Below, piece after piece: positions 12,601 through 25,484 of a DNA stretch of 64,000 bases. Position numbers and translations under genes: made by a program. Position 1 is the first letter of the stretch, and each line of letters begins with the position of its first letter. The stretch comes from Luscinia megarhynchos (lineage: Eukaryota > Chordata > Aves > Passeriformes > Turdidae): the NCBI GenBank assembly GCA_034336665.1, contig CM067568.1, forward strand, positions 16,647,983 to 16,711,982, read 5' to 3'. Below the pieces are notes generated by a model. It had not been told where the DNA came from. It did no database searches and was given only the letters and a program-made list of their open reading frames with translations.

Positions 12601-14809
12601 ACTGTGATTGCATAGCAGACCTCTGCAATGTGTTTTGCCTAAGTTAAAGTCGGAAATTACTTCCTAGTTGTTTACTGTCCTTTAGATCTGAAACTTTGGC
12701 AAAATAATTGTTGCAGCTTTGAGCTTTAAGTCATCCAGTATTTCCATTAGTGATGTTTTCTTGTTGAATCATTTATAACCTGGCAATTTTGGCTAATCCA
12801 ATGATTGTGTACAGTTTCTGAAAAGCTCTTTTACTAAACCACATTCATATATGCATTCAGTAATTATCTCAGTAAGCACATCACATGCAGTGTTTATAAA
12901 TGGATACAGAATCAGCTGTATGTCCCTTACATTATTGTGTGCTTTAGAGCTAAGGCAAGTCTAGCCTTCCAGTGTTTGCCTACAATCTCCTTTTCAATTA
13001 CTTTTACATTCAACAGTCATTATTCCTTATAGGAGCTTATGTAAGCTTTCTATTTTTGTCTCTTCTAGCTGTGGCATATGAATAACTTTTAATGCTCTCT
13101 AATAGCAGTGAAATTGCAAGTACATTCTTCAGGGTGTTTTCTTACTCAGATTTGCTAATGTCTGCAATTCATAAAGACCTCAGTGGTCAAGCTGACTGTT
13201 CTGCTGTCATTCAGCAGAAGACAACTGTGTGGTAAATTGACATTCAGAGGCTTGTAGCTAATTACACTGGATAATAAGTATACTTCCTTTAACAGTAGCT
13301 ATTAGCAGAGGGTATGCTTTGTATTTTATGTATTCTTTCAAGATGATGCAATTTTGAAAGTGATATCCAGGGAAAGGTGGCTCAGCACTTCTTAAAAGAT
13401 GTTAAGCAAATGTACCTTGAGTGGTGTCAAAGTGCCAGTACTTGACAGAAAGGAATAATTCTTGTGATGGACCAACAGAAGCATAACTGTCATACATCAA
13501 GGGAGTATTTCAAGATCCAAAATATATTATTAAGGCATAATATTTTGACTTCTGTAAAATGAGAGTTAGGTTGCTTTCAGGTTATTTAGTGGTTTACCAG
13601 AGAGAGCAAGTTCTAGGATCTGAAACACTCTCTTGAATAACACTTGCCAAAAATTGTATGTAAACATTGTATGTGCTAGGACATTTTGTTTTCCTTTGTT
13701 CTTGTGTCTGAGGTGCCTGTTCAATGTATTCTAAGTGCTTTACACAGTCATGCAGTGTTTTTTGTGGAGTCTACCTTTGTAGCCTAATGTGTTCATAAAA
13801 AGAATCAGGAAAAAATTACCCCCTTGCTTTATGATCTAAAGGTGATGCTTACCACCAAAAAGAATTCCCATGTACTCCATCCCTGTAGTTGCTGTTGTCG
13901 TCTGTATTCTCAGTGCCCTCTTGGCTACCTTGACAACACTTGCGTGAGATGCTGATGCTTGACTACTTTTCCCCACCTCTTCTGGGTCTTTTTTTTTTTT
14001 TTTAAATCAAGGGCTTTTTTCCTCTCTCTTTTTGTGTACAAATTTTACAGATTCAGTGAAAGATGTAGTAGTCATCTTGGGGCTGAGGACAAGTGGTAGA
14101 ACAAGGATGCCTAGAATTTAAAATACTCTTAAGCAGCATTCTTCTCTGGGGAAACATAGGCTGGGTATGAGGGTGCTGGATGATGGAAGGATATGGATTC
14201 TACCAGCCACGCATTAGTGTGCTGTACTGTGCTGATGATGCTGACACATAATGTTGAAGGGCTCAAAAACCACCATCATTTACAGCCATTCTTAAAACTG
14301 GACTGTTTTACACTTACTTTGTGCTGTTTCAGTTGCCATATCCGTGCTGGGTAAGAGCACATGGCTTCTTTCTATTTTAAATACCTCTCTTTCAGTGCTG
14401 TGATGTTGTTGTACTTCAGCTTTGTGGAGAGCTTTTTGTAATCTTAGGTTGCTGTGTCTGACTCTGTGACCTATTGCAAGAGGATGACAGTCTGGATTAC
14501 TAAGCAGAAAACTATAGTAAAATTCTTGATGTCTCTTCAGCAAATTTGTCTTTTTTCATTATATGGGTTTCCTCTACAATATCTCTCTTGTCCATCTTCC
14601 TTTATTCTAAACACTGTCATAACCAGTTAGTCTCAGCAAACAAAGAATATGGAGAAGGAGACCTCATATCTAATAAGACAAGAAATGTGATCTCAGGGAG
14701 GGACTGTTGAATGACAAACCCCACTTGTGTTATGCATCATATGCTTGATTTCAAAATAAGGTTGATGGGGAAGGGGAACCTGGGTTGATTCCACTCCTAC
14801 TAGTTTGTT
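9691..14809. other. Noncoding sequence, no gene seen
   Basis: Unique-looking AT-rich sequence between two CR1 remnants. It contains a 15-T run (13989-14003). I see no supported exon or RNA. Confidence 0.6.
13989..14003. repeat. T15 homopolymer
   Basis: Fifteen consecutive T, with no recognised element attached. Confidence 0.9.
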
Positions 14810-15185
14810 GCCAGTGCCACTAATATATGCCCTGAGCCTGGAGAGGGACCGCAGGTTGGCAGAAGAGTATCTGCAGGGCAGCACGAAGGAATTCCAGACA
14901 CTTCAGCCAGTAAGTCGTCTTCATTGAGGGTCCAGCTTAAATGCCTCTGTACAAACACACACAGCATGGGGTATAGGCAAGAGGAGGCAGAGAGGTGTGC
15001 ATGCCTGCAGGGCTATGATCTTCTTGCCATCATGATGGAAGGACAAAGATTCTTTAGGAAGCACAGGCAGGCGAGGGTGACACCCTCTGTTAATGAGCAG
15101 CTGGAGTGCACAGAGCTGGAGCTCTGCAGGGAGATGAATGACGAGAGATCTTATGGGTCAGGATTAAAGGAAAAGTGATGTTTAG
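14810..15185 (+). pseudogene. CR1 ORF2 endonuclease remnant
   Basis: The frame at 14924-15178 reads VQLKCLCTNTHSMGYRQEEA, then YDLLAIMMEGQRFFRKHRQ and, near the end, RSYGSGLKEK. This follows the start of CR1 ORF2, the AP-endonuclease-like domain, whose typical text includes a TNARSMGNKQEEL-like block, a YDIVAITETWW-like block and an LFRRDRQ-like block. The segment that should hold the catalytic ITETWW and the next 20 or so residues is deleted between IMMEG and RFF, so the domain is dead. The 110 bp upstream (LERDRRLAEEYLQGSTKEF-like) may be the end of CR1 ORF1 or the linker; that part is uncertain. There is no reverse transcriptase or 3' tail, so this is an internal fragment of an old insertion. 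Confidence 0.75.
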
Positions 15186-17779
15186 GGAGGTCGTGCAGTA
15201 GGAGATTTTCAACAATTCGTTGATATTTCAGTGTGCTTATTTTAGTATTCATGTGAGTGCCCTCATTCTCATGTCACTTGAAAACATTTAATGAAATGCA
15301 CCATCTTGTACTGATTAGATACTATTGTATGGAAAATCTACTTGTATAGTAGTCTGCTAGATTATGAATATATAAGTCATTAACTTGCAAATTTATTGGC
15401 AGAAACATCTTCTTAGACTTCAGTGTTACACATCAACCATCTGCTTTTAAGCTAGAGAAATAACAGTTTACTCTCTCATTCGCCACACAGAGTCAAAAAA
15501 TAAGACAATGGGCAGGAATAACTTAATTGCTTTTCTCCTTAGTTGCCTTTGAAAAAGACTGTATAAACTTATGATAAAATATACCTTATTAATTATTTAG
15601 GATTAATTAATTTTTCACTTTTAAGCTGTTCCTTATTCTGAGATGGTTTAATGAAGCTGGTCAGGTTAGACCTTCCAATACATTTGATTTCACACTTGGG
15701 AGTCTGTCTTACTGCTTTACATTAATTTGGCTTTTGTGTGCCAAAAGGATCATATTCATAGGAAGATGTATCCATTTCCCTGGAACATGCACTGAGCTGG
15801 GCACTCAGCTAGCCTCGTGGAGCCAGTACCATCCTTTCTACTGTTTTGTGAGAGCTGTAAAATTTTCCCTGAAGTATGTTCTCCAACTGGGGATTTTTTT
15901 GTTATTTCTGTGTGTTCAAATGGAGGTCAAAAAAAGGAAAGGTTTTCTGGCAAGTAAAATAATTCCAAAGTAGTGGGATATTTATTAAGAATGCACACAC
16001 TAAGTTCATCTGCTGTCTGGGGTTTAGATGATAGGATCCTATAATGCAAAAAGGGGTGATCTTGAGAACACTGAAGCAGAACAGGTGACTGTGCAGTGTC
16101 TTTCAATAGAAAATAAAATAATGATGCTTCTGCTTTTACAGATTTTGATGTCTGCTTTTTCAAGAGGCTTAAGGGACGGCAGTACTATCACTCTGAGTGT
16201 GTGCACATATTTATATATATTCTGCCAACATAATTTCTGAGCGTCTATTAGCAATATATGTTGTTTGCCCTGACTTTAAGGACTTTACTGATGAGCAGTT
16301 TAATTTCAGAATTCAGCCAGGAACTGGACTCTGCTCATAATTCTCTTATTTACTTGCATTGCCTTTGGCAAATTGCCTAATATTTGCATTTCTAGTATTT
16401 GAAAAATGCTGGTACTTATTTTTGTACACTGCTTCTGGGGTAAGCTAGCTTTAGAGTGAAAAATTGCTGAATAAATTAATGTTTATTTCTATATATTAAG
16501 CCCATCACTCTAGGATTTCTTCTATATTTAGTTCCTCAGGCAGATATTCAATTCAATAATATTTTCCTTCTGGTACAATTCCCAAAATTATTTTCAGGGA
16601 ACTGATTGTTACAGAGGTGGAGAAGGCATGAGAGAAACAATGGATGAAATCTCTCTGAAACACTCAGGTTTTTTTATGCTTTCTGCACTAAATACATGGA
16701 TAAATGATGTATTTTTATATAATGAAAATTAGTGGGTCTGTAGTAGCAATAATGCTGCTACTTCTCAGTGTTTTCAGCATAATGTTTCGACTTTGGTTGC
16801 ATTAGAGGTATACAGAACAGCAAAAAATAGTCTTACTTGAGAATATTTTCCTTAGCTATTTCATTTAAAAAAAGAAAGTATAATGTACATAAATTGAAGA
16901 TGTAAATGAGAGATCATAGAAGTTACAGTGCAGCACAATGCCAATTATATTTTAATGTTATGAACTACTGATGGATGAATATGTGTGAGATATACATGCA
17001 TAAAATCTACCTGACATTTCTTTGAGAGCCTTCCTTTTCAAATTTCCTGATGCTCGTCTATTTAAAATCTATTTAAAATCTCATGCCTGTTGAGAAACTG
17101 TGACACCAGTTCAATTTCATTTTTACAAAGAAACATAATAATTTTTTTGTGGTGTAAAAAATACCCAATTAAATTCTATCCAATATATGTTGAAAGGAGT
17201 GAAAATGTTTAATGTAGCTTAATCAGAATTACCAAAATAAAAGTATTTTGTGTAGAAAGTTATTTATAATAAAGTAAAACAACAATTACATAGGTTAGGC
17301 TGTTGAAGAAAGACTTGAATGGGTACAATGAGGATAATGTCCTGCAAAATTGAGTCCATAGTAAAAAGTGAGGTACAACAGTTCTTTTCTACAAATTCCA
17401 CACGAGTGTTACGAGCAGCTGTCTGAAGGCTTGCCAGCCTCTGCATTCTCGTGGGGGCTTGTGAAGACAGGCTGATATAGCTGAGTATTTACAGAAATAC
17501 AAACACACAAAGCATGGTGCAGCTCAGGATTCAGACTTGAGTATTTGTGTGCACTTGTAATCACCCACTCATCACCTGCCTGCCTGATGTGCCACTTTAG
17601 TAAGGGAAGCCCAGAGGTGCACAGCCACTGCAGGACTTTGGTGAGATCAGTAGATCTCGGGCTGCCTTCCTTCTCCTGCAAGCTGTCCTGGGGCAGACAC
17701 GGTGCCAGCATGCAAGGATGTTTGGCTCTTCACCTCTCTAAAGCTGCCTTCTGCCCATGAACCAAATTCCTTCAAAATG
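15186..17779. other. Noncoding sequence, no gene seen
   Basis: AT-rich with no recognisable repeat beyond a doubled 11-bp 'ctatttaaaat' at about 17058-17079. A somewhat GC-richer stretch at 17540-17760 is open on both strands but matches no family I know. Confidence 0.55.
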
Positions 17780-18860
17780 TTCTATGACGATTAATTACTA
17801 TATGTTAGCAAAAACTAGAGAGCTAGTTATAACTAGTTTATTAGTGAAGCAAAGCAATAATGCTCAATGAAACATTAATTTCAACAGTGAGAAGATCAAA
17901 TAGTAGAAGAGACACGCAGATGTATGTCACTCATACATGACTAATTACAGATATGTGCTGTGTTTAATCCGTGCTGTGACTACCCCAGAGAAGTATCCGT
18001 CTGCACCTTCCATTCCAGCTGACTGCAGGAGGGCAGCCATCTGATGAGAATCGGGTTGTTCTGACCATCCAGCATAAACTGTCATAAAACAATCAGTAAT
18101 TATAAAATTACTTCAACCTAGGTCCAGCAACAAGGGTGAGATTTCAGTGCTTTTTTCCTTTGGATTTTTGTGTTGCCTCCTTTGAGGTTTTGTTTCTGCA
18201 CACAAGTTGTGGCTGTTCCTCTAGGGTTTTTTTAAAGTATCTTGGCCAAAAAAATACAAAAATTTTACTGAGATAAAGCAATTCACCTGTCCATATTTCA
18301 TTCAAGTTTTTGTTACTGCACATTTTGATGCCCCCTGATAAGAAGGCATATTTTATCTTTCTGCAAAAAATAAAACTCTGCATGGCAGATACAGACAGGA
18401 GCTGTCACGTCAATTAGCAGCAAAATAAATTTTCAAATATCCTCAATCAGCTGTTTCTATCAAAACCAGTAGCTGTTTCTAAGAAAAGATAGCATTCTCC
18501 AGATTTTGGATTGTTGTTTTGTGGTTGTTTCTTTTAATATACAAATCTCATTGCATTCAGATAATTAAAATGCCGTAACAGTTTTCACATTTCATTGCCT
18601 AATTAACAGCAATAAAGGCCACACTAAATCAGGATGAATCTGTAATTTCATCACTAATCGCACAAGTGTGAGTGTCAGAATCATAATGAGATGCACAAAT
18701 CTGGAGGTAATGAGGCTGTGGCTGTCTGGGAAATTAGAGCAAGTGCTGGCACAAATTGTACAGCAAGGTTTTTCCCCATTTTATTAATTATATGCTTGCA
18801 CAGGGAATTGTAACCAACTCAAATTACTCTAATTTGTGAAATTCATGCTCTAGCTATGAA
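17780..18860. promoter_or_regulatory. Candidate conserved noncoding element(s)
   Basis: This stretch is dense in homeodomain-type cores (gattaattac, ctaattacag, agtaattata, ataattaaaa, cctaattaac, attaattata) interspersed with unique, non-repetitive sequence and no CR1. The texture resembles vertebrate developmental enhancers. It includes small duplications ('agctgtttcta' near 18449 and 18471). It is composition-based inference only; chance in AT-rich DNA is possible. Confidence 0.25.
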
Positions 18861-18917
18861 CTTGACATCTGAGCATGAAGTTGGGTTCCCCATCCCTCCC
18901 TCGGTGTAAAAATTGTG

Positions 18918-18943
18918 AAACATTTCAGTGCCCTGAAATGTTT
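18918..18943. repeat. Perfect 11-bp hairpin, 4-nt loop
   Basis: AAACATTTCAG, loop TGCC, CTGAAATGTTT. Confidence 0.9.
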
Positions 18944-19193
18944 GTTTAGATGTGAAGAGTTTGACATTCTAACATTCTGTTGCAATGCTGATGCATAGTG
19001 ACCATTTAATGCTGGTGGGACTATCCTTCTTTGTAGGACACCAAGACTTTCTCAGGTGGAAAGGAGTTGCAGTAATACAAAAAAATTAAGAGTATGGCAG
19101 ATAAAAATATTTGGGTCATACATAATGACTGGTATAATTTAATTTCTTCTCTTAACTGATGTAATACTTCTTTGATAAACTGAAAAAATACCA

Positions 19194-19214
19194 ACTTGAC
19201 TGTTTTAGTCAAGT
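19194..19214. repeat. Perfect 8-bp hairpin, 5-nt loop
   Basis: ACTTGACT, loop GTTTT, AGTCAAGT. Confidence 0.85.
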
Positions 19215-22200
19215 GGAAGTATAGTTTTGCATTCTAACAAAAACCCTGTTGTAGTGCTACAGACTAATAAATACTGATTGAAACTCTATTCCTCTGAGGT
19301 TGATTGATTTTATGAACAGATCATGCAAGTGTTCTAGGCCAAGATGATTTAATGATTTGTGCTGAATTTGTCTTGAGGCTCTATGATAAACTGCCCAGTA
19401 ATTTGGATGTTTATACATCTGAATTGACTTTTTTGGAACACATACATATTTTATATTGATAACTGTGATCTTTCTCACACTGAAGTATAATTTGGTAATA
19501 CTTAGCACCCAAATGTCATACTTTAGGCTTTTGTTCTAAATGCTACTAGACTGGTACATGGAAAATCTTCTGTAAAACACTCATAAAATCACTATTCATT
19601 GTATCTATATTCAGTTTCTATGCTGTAGTAATGTTTCTAATCAAACAGTTAATATCATACCTGCTATGATTGCCAAAAGGGTTGTTCAGAAGGGGTTGAA
19701 TTAATTATGTTTCCTGGGTTATGTTTGTTATGATTTTGTAAAGTTGTAAAGGTGCCAGTGAGTTTAATGATTATCTTCAGTAGCATAATCAACATTTTAG
19801 AAGAAAAACATTGACATCCCAGAGTGGGAAATGCTTGCTTTATTCTCTTTCCCTAGACAAAGTTTGTTACTAGCAGGTAGCTCCTTGTATTAGGAGTTAA
19901 TAGCTAAAAAGTCTGTTCCAAAACCCTCCTCTAGTCATCCTGAATGCAGCACTAGCATACTATTTCCAGTTTCTGGTAGTCACCAGGAAGAGCTGGTGTG
20001 TATTACCCTATAATGCATGAAGTTTCTGGTAAAAGACTGTATGAACAGCCATTTTGTGTTTGTGAAACATGTATTGCTTGGGATGAGAACTCTTTCAGTC
20101 AATCAAAACTAAACCTTGATGTATTTCATTGCATCTTTGCTCCAGACTGGTGTGTAGTTTTGCTCATGTTTCCAATCTTGTTAGGTCTTTTAGGTCTTTA
20201 CATTAAAGGAAAACAATAGTAGCCTTGTAAAACCTACATTAGCCCAAAAAGTTTTTCCTCCATTTGTTGTTTGTTTTTTTTTAAATCAGCTTAGTTAGAC
20301 TTATTCAGTGCTCTGCAGATAATCTGTGTCCTTAACCAACATGTGGGGTTTACCAAGGTACAGACGAAACCATACTAAACACTACCAGCATAAACCCAGT
20401 ACTCACATCTTCATCTTTTATTGACAGATTGTATTAGAAGAGGTTCAGTGTCATTTTTCAAAGGACTTACTGATTGCTACTTCAGGAGAAAATTTTACCT
20501 GTCTCCTTTCCTATTTTGTACCACTTGCTCTTAAGAAATTTGATTTAAAAGTTGAAGTTTGACAAAACCATGGTTCTGACACCTCCATATGCTGATCATT
20601 CCATCTCAAGATACCATCTGTCAGATGCTTGTATTTTAAGATTCCTATTCCCTGGTAAAAGATTTTGGAAATCAAGGAATTTTTGCCCTAAGAGGACAGG
20701 TGACAGGCTGCAGTGTAACCCACACAGTCAAGTGGTTGTGTGCTCTGACCTGAGTTTATCCCGTCTTTGATGCATAGCAGGTATGTCCTCTCAACTCTGT
20801 CTTAGAAAGAAAAAACTTTCAATGGAAATTACGTCCTTTTTTCTCAATTCTTGTTCCTCAGATTTTCCTGAAAAGTACTAGATACTTTTTTTAATTCAGC
20901 CTTGTCACATACCTTTAAATAGTCTGTGACCTTTTTTTTTGACTTTAAGAAAATTATGTTGTCCATCATACTGCTTCAGAATTTATTTATTATTTGCATC
21001 CCAGTACTGATGTGCTATAATTAGGAGCTAACACTCAAATTTTTTTTTAGACCTTTTGCATGTCTGTGAATATCAAGAAGATTGTGAGGTTTGGGAACGA
21101 GGAATAAGGGGAAAGGAACTATATATTTTATCTTAATATTTATTTTCTAGATTAGTTTAATTTTTTTTATACCATATACCTTTTTAAGTTATTTTGGTTG
21201 GATAGAACAGAGGATGCTGTTTGGCATCCCAAAAAATCCCAATAGGTGTGCCATGACATTGGTGCCATGCACAGGATGAATTCCATCTAGACACCATCTT
21301 CTTGGAGCTTCCAGAGTTTCCACTTATCTCAAGCATGGAACTCAGATGTGGGAAAGTGAATTTTCTCAAACCTGAAAGGCAGAACTGTAGACAATATTCT
21401 CTTCCCAGGTTCTCATACGCTGCCTCTATGTGAATTTATTATCCTAAGGATCTTTGCGAATTTATACACTGAACTGGTGGAATTCCAGGAAGTTATCAGA
21501 AAGCAATTGATTGTATAAGAGGGTCTGGAGTAGAAGCAGCATCTTAGCATTGAGAAATGAATGAGTTTTTATCTACAACTTAGAGGTGACAGTGCTGATC
21601 AGATGTCTATCACATATCTACATCTTTTCTTCCTCTTCCCTTTCTTTTCTATGCAAGTTGGTTTAACAGATGCCTTTTTGAAGGGTAAGAAATACTGAAA
21701 CATGATTAAAAATTGAATGGCTAAGTTTATCAGTAAAGATGATCCAAAATAATATATGTAAAACTCTAAAGCAGCAGTATGAATTGCAGTTGACCTAGTT
21801 TTTTTTGACTTGATGAGCTCATACTGGCTTTGAAGGTACTTAAGCTTTTGTAGCATAAACTATTATTCTGAAATGTGATTATCCTGTTGAACTGTGGTTA
21901 GAACTCATTGTAACTTCATTCATTATTCAGAAGACTGTAGCCTTAATAGTAGCTTAAGATACATGTCATGTATTTGTAATGAATTAATTTGCTTTCAGCA
22001 TTGATCAACGCTTAATGTGTAATTAGTGAGCAGATTTAACAATCTGCTAGGATGATACTCTCTGCTACATAACCATTGTGTTCATTTCTCACAAATCCGG
22101 GGCAGAGAGAGGCTGCAAGTGAAAGGTTTTCACAACAGCACTGTTGTTCAACAAGCGAAGATAATATGTTGTGTGTTGCTGGATTTCAGAGAGTAATATT

Positions 22201-22299
22201 TGTGTGTTGTATTAACATGGAGTTGTTACTGGAGGGCAAAGTAAGATGGAATATGCATGTCTAACACTGGTTTTAGAATTTGAATGTCAGGACTGCATA

Positions 22300-22612
22300 G
22301 CTGTGCTGCCTAAGGTTGTAGTGAGGTGGGGTCAGTCTCTTCTCCCAGGTAACAAGCAACAGAATGAGAGGAAATGGTCTCAGTTTGCACCAGGGGAAGT
22401 TTATCATGAAAAACTTCTTCACTGAAAGGGTGGTCAGGCATTGGAACAAGTTGCCCAGAGAAGGACTGGAATCACCATCCCTGTGAGTGTTCACATGACA
22501 TCTACATATGGCGCTTGGGGACATGGTTTTGGGGCTGAAGATGGCAGCTTTAAGTTAGCAGTTGGACTTGATGATCTTAAAGATCTTTTTGAACCTTAAA
22601 AATTCCATTATA
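22300..22612 (+). mobile_element. CR1 LINE, 3'-end fragment
   Basis: The sequence follows the 3' part of an avian CR1: a 'gaggaaatggtctcagtttgc' block, a 'cttcttcactgaaagggtggt' block, then 'ggcattggaacaagttgcccagag', and the terminal 'gttggacttgatgatcttaaagatc' block ending near an attcc-attataa tail. It is 5'-truncated, as usual for CR1, and divergent. The frame at 22273-22524 on the minus strand is antisense to it. Confidence 0.9.
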
Positions 22613-22937
22613 AGTGACATACAGTTTTAAAATTCACCTAGGATGACTATAGCAATAACAGGAATTAGATCCCTCTTTTGTGTGTGTTTTGCTAGCTTGC
22701 ATTACCCTTACACAGCAGGATAATTGGGAGGTCTAGAGGGGCTTGTTGAAAACCCTACCTCCTTTACTTGCACAGCTGTAAGTACAGGAACTCCCAGGCA
22801 TAACAAAGCTCAGCTATTGTACTACTGTTCTCCACTCAGAACTTTACAAAGGTATTTTGTAGAAATAATTTAGAGCAGTGTTTGAGGGCTTCTATCTATT
22901 CAGGCATAGAGTATTTGAGTATCTACAGAAGGAATTT

Positions 22938-22960
22938 ATGAATGAATGTATGAATGAATA
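22938..22960. repeat. Degenerate (GAAT)n
   Basis: GAAT units interrupted by one GTAT unit. Confidence 0.8.
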
Positions 22961-23869
22961 ACTAAATAAGTAAACACTGTATGCATTTGCTTCATATGAA
23001 TTTCTGCAAGTATAGCCCCATTTCAGAACACTTGGCCTGTGCTCTTCACTGGTGAAAGCTTAAGCACAGCTGCCCCAAATGCATATTGATAAATGGCTGT
23101 CCTTGGTTTGTCTGGGTCTGAAACCCCGAAATATATGCAGCGTTCAACAGGTTATAACAAGCAAAATTCAGATGATATTTCTTATGTCACACTGATTTTC
23201 TGGGTTGCTCTGAGAACATTGGTAGAGCTGGTAATGTCATATGGACAGTCATGGCAGTCAGCCACAGGCAACAGCTGAGCTGTTTTAGGGAGCACTCATG
23301 ATGTATTTGAAACACAATTTTCATATCACAAGCAATTAGAATAAGTGGTTTATGGAGAAAATGAAAAGTTTATGCACATTAAATATAATTTTATTTCTTG
23401 AAATAGAATTCATATAAAGTTAAACTGTATCTAATACTAATTATGAAATAGCATCATTCTTCTAATTCCAGCTGGCCAAATGTTTGGTTGCTGAGTGTTT
23501 TCAGTGCAAATACTTGCTGAGCCAAGTGAGATGTGAAATGGCTTGAACAAAACAGTAATCCTTATTCAGCCCATCAGAGCACTGACTTTCTGGGGTTACT
23601 ACTTATCAAACCAAGACACTTGAAAGGCTTTAAATTTGTTAAAATTAAACAATTTAAACATTGTTTAAAATGTAGATTTTCCATACATTTTAAAAAGATT
23701 CTTCTGACTGCAGCTGTAACTTAATCTAGTGCTCCTCATAGGAACTGTTAAGATGTAAAAACTGGTGTGTCATCACTGGGTACAAAACTGCAATCAGAGT
23801 CTCCTGTAAAAGGAATATAAGATAGACAGAGTTTGGGAGAACACACCGCTCAAAACGTGGGAAGAATCA

Positions 23870-24015
23870 CAAGCATCACTCACTGCAGCAGCTGTAGCAA
23901 TTAGCCAATTAAACAGGTTTTATTGATGATCTGCAATAACTAATAAACTTTTAACGAGCTATAAAATACCCCATGGATCAATCTTGCTATTAACAGGCTG
24001 GATCATAACCAATAC
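23870..24015. promoter_or_regulatory. Candidate conserved noncoding element
   Basis: It contains 'cagcagctgtagcaattagc' followed by 'caattaaacagg' and 'gatgatctgcaataactaat'. These are E-box, homeodomain and SOX-like cores packed in about 100 bp of unique sequence. The call rests on texture alone. Confidence 0.22.
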
Positions 24016-25467
24016 TTGTAAATTCTAACTAGCCTTACTGTTGGGATATGGAAGGAGTAAATGGACTGTATGCCAAATGTAAAAGTGGAGACATAATTCC
24101 AAATAAATTCTGATAGTTTAGGGAATGTTTATCGTTTACTTCAGCAGATAAAACAACCATTTTGAAAAGGAAGGTCTGGGGGCATCTCTTTAGCTTTCCA
24201 TGTCATTAAGGCAAGGATGAGACTTCCAGCCATCAGACTATGGCACAATCACAGATAAGCTGATAAAGAAAACCAGGAAGGTTTGAGAGGATTAGGGATT
24301 TTCTATAGTTCTGTGTAATACAAAATCCATCTCTAGGGGAATCGCTGTTCCAAAACACAGGGTTTAAGTAACTGTAGTAACTACTTGCCTGGTACTGCAT
24401 TTTTATCTGATTGGCTGAATGGTATTTTTCTCAACCAAAATGGTTATTTAATCTTACACACTGGCAGCTTGGGTCTATTTTTTAAAGATAAAACGTTTTT
24501 TTTTATTGCCTATTTTTTTAAGATAAAAACATAGAAGGCTAATAGGGAGATATTTAAGGATTAAAAAGCTGTAGAAAGTAAAATATTGACAGATAAGATA
24601 TTTCTAAAAGTTTTAAAATACCATATGTAGTAAAGAATTCAAGAAGTATTTAATCAGTATTACAGGATAAATTCATTTGGATTACTAGGATTTTGAGTGA
24701 CTGATATAAAGTGGAACTGCGAATTTATGGCAAGTTCTTACCAAATTTCCAAGCAGAGTCAATGTTAATAATTTGCATTTTTAAATTTCTGATGTTACAT
24801 TTTCTTGTGGTTAGTCCATTACTGTTGTTTCCATCATACGATTACCAAAATGTCAGTTCAGCTAAAGATTCAGATTGTTCAGGGAAATTGCCATGATCCA
24901 TGGACATGCATCTAATTGTGCACTTAAAGACAGAAAATAATACTGCCTAACATAGGTCCTCTTTCTAGCTCCATGCATGAAAAGCACTTACCTCAGTGTA
25001 ACATGAAGTCCATGCATTAAGATGTCAAATATTAAATTTTTGCACAAAAATATAGATTTCGACTCTTTTAAAAAAAAGAGTTGTTTTATGTCCTGGAGTG
25101 TTTATCTTTCTCTTTGGCACAGTAATGTAATGAAAATTTTCTGCACCTAAAGAACCTAATGAGGTCAGAGGTTTTTGTAAATATTTGCTTGAGCACATTA
25201 TAAGCATCTGTTACAGTTTGCAAATGTTTGGAGCTGGCAGTAAAAATATTAGCATATATAGCTACCAGAGAAAACATTCCCAGTGTAAAGTGTGTGAAAG
25301 AAACTGTAGCACAAAAACCCCCCTCTCTTAGTAGATGAGATATGTTGCAGCAAGAATCAGGCCTATAACTATCCAGGTTGTCCCAGCAAAAACTTCACTA
25401 CTTCGTTACACTGCAATTGTTGCTAGAAAATTACCTTTGGTTTCTTTGCTGTGAGTTAATTGAAAGT

Positions 25468-25484
25468 ATAAATAAATAAATAAA
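25468..25484. repeat. (AAAT)4 microsatellite
   Basis: Four tandem ATAA units. Confidence 0.9.

Larger units (their letters stand above)
18861..22299. other. Noncoding sequence, no gene seen
   Basis: No supported gene. It contains two perfect hairpins, 18918-18943 and 19194-19214, and a doubled 'ttaggtctt' at about 20182-20200. Confidence 0.6.
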
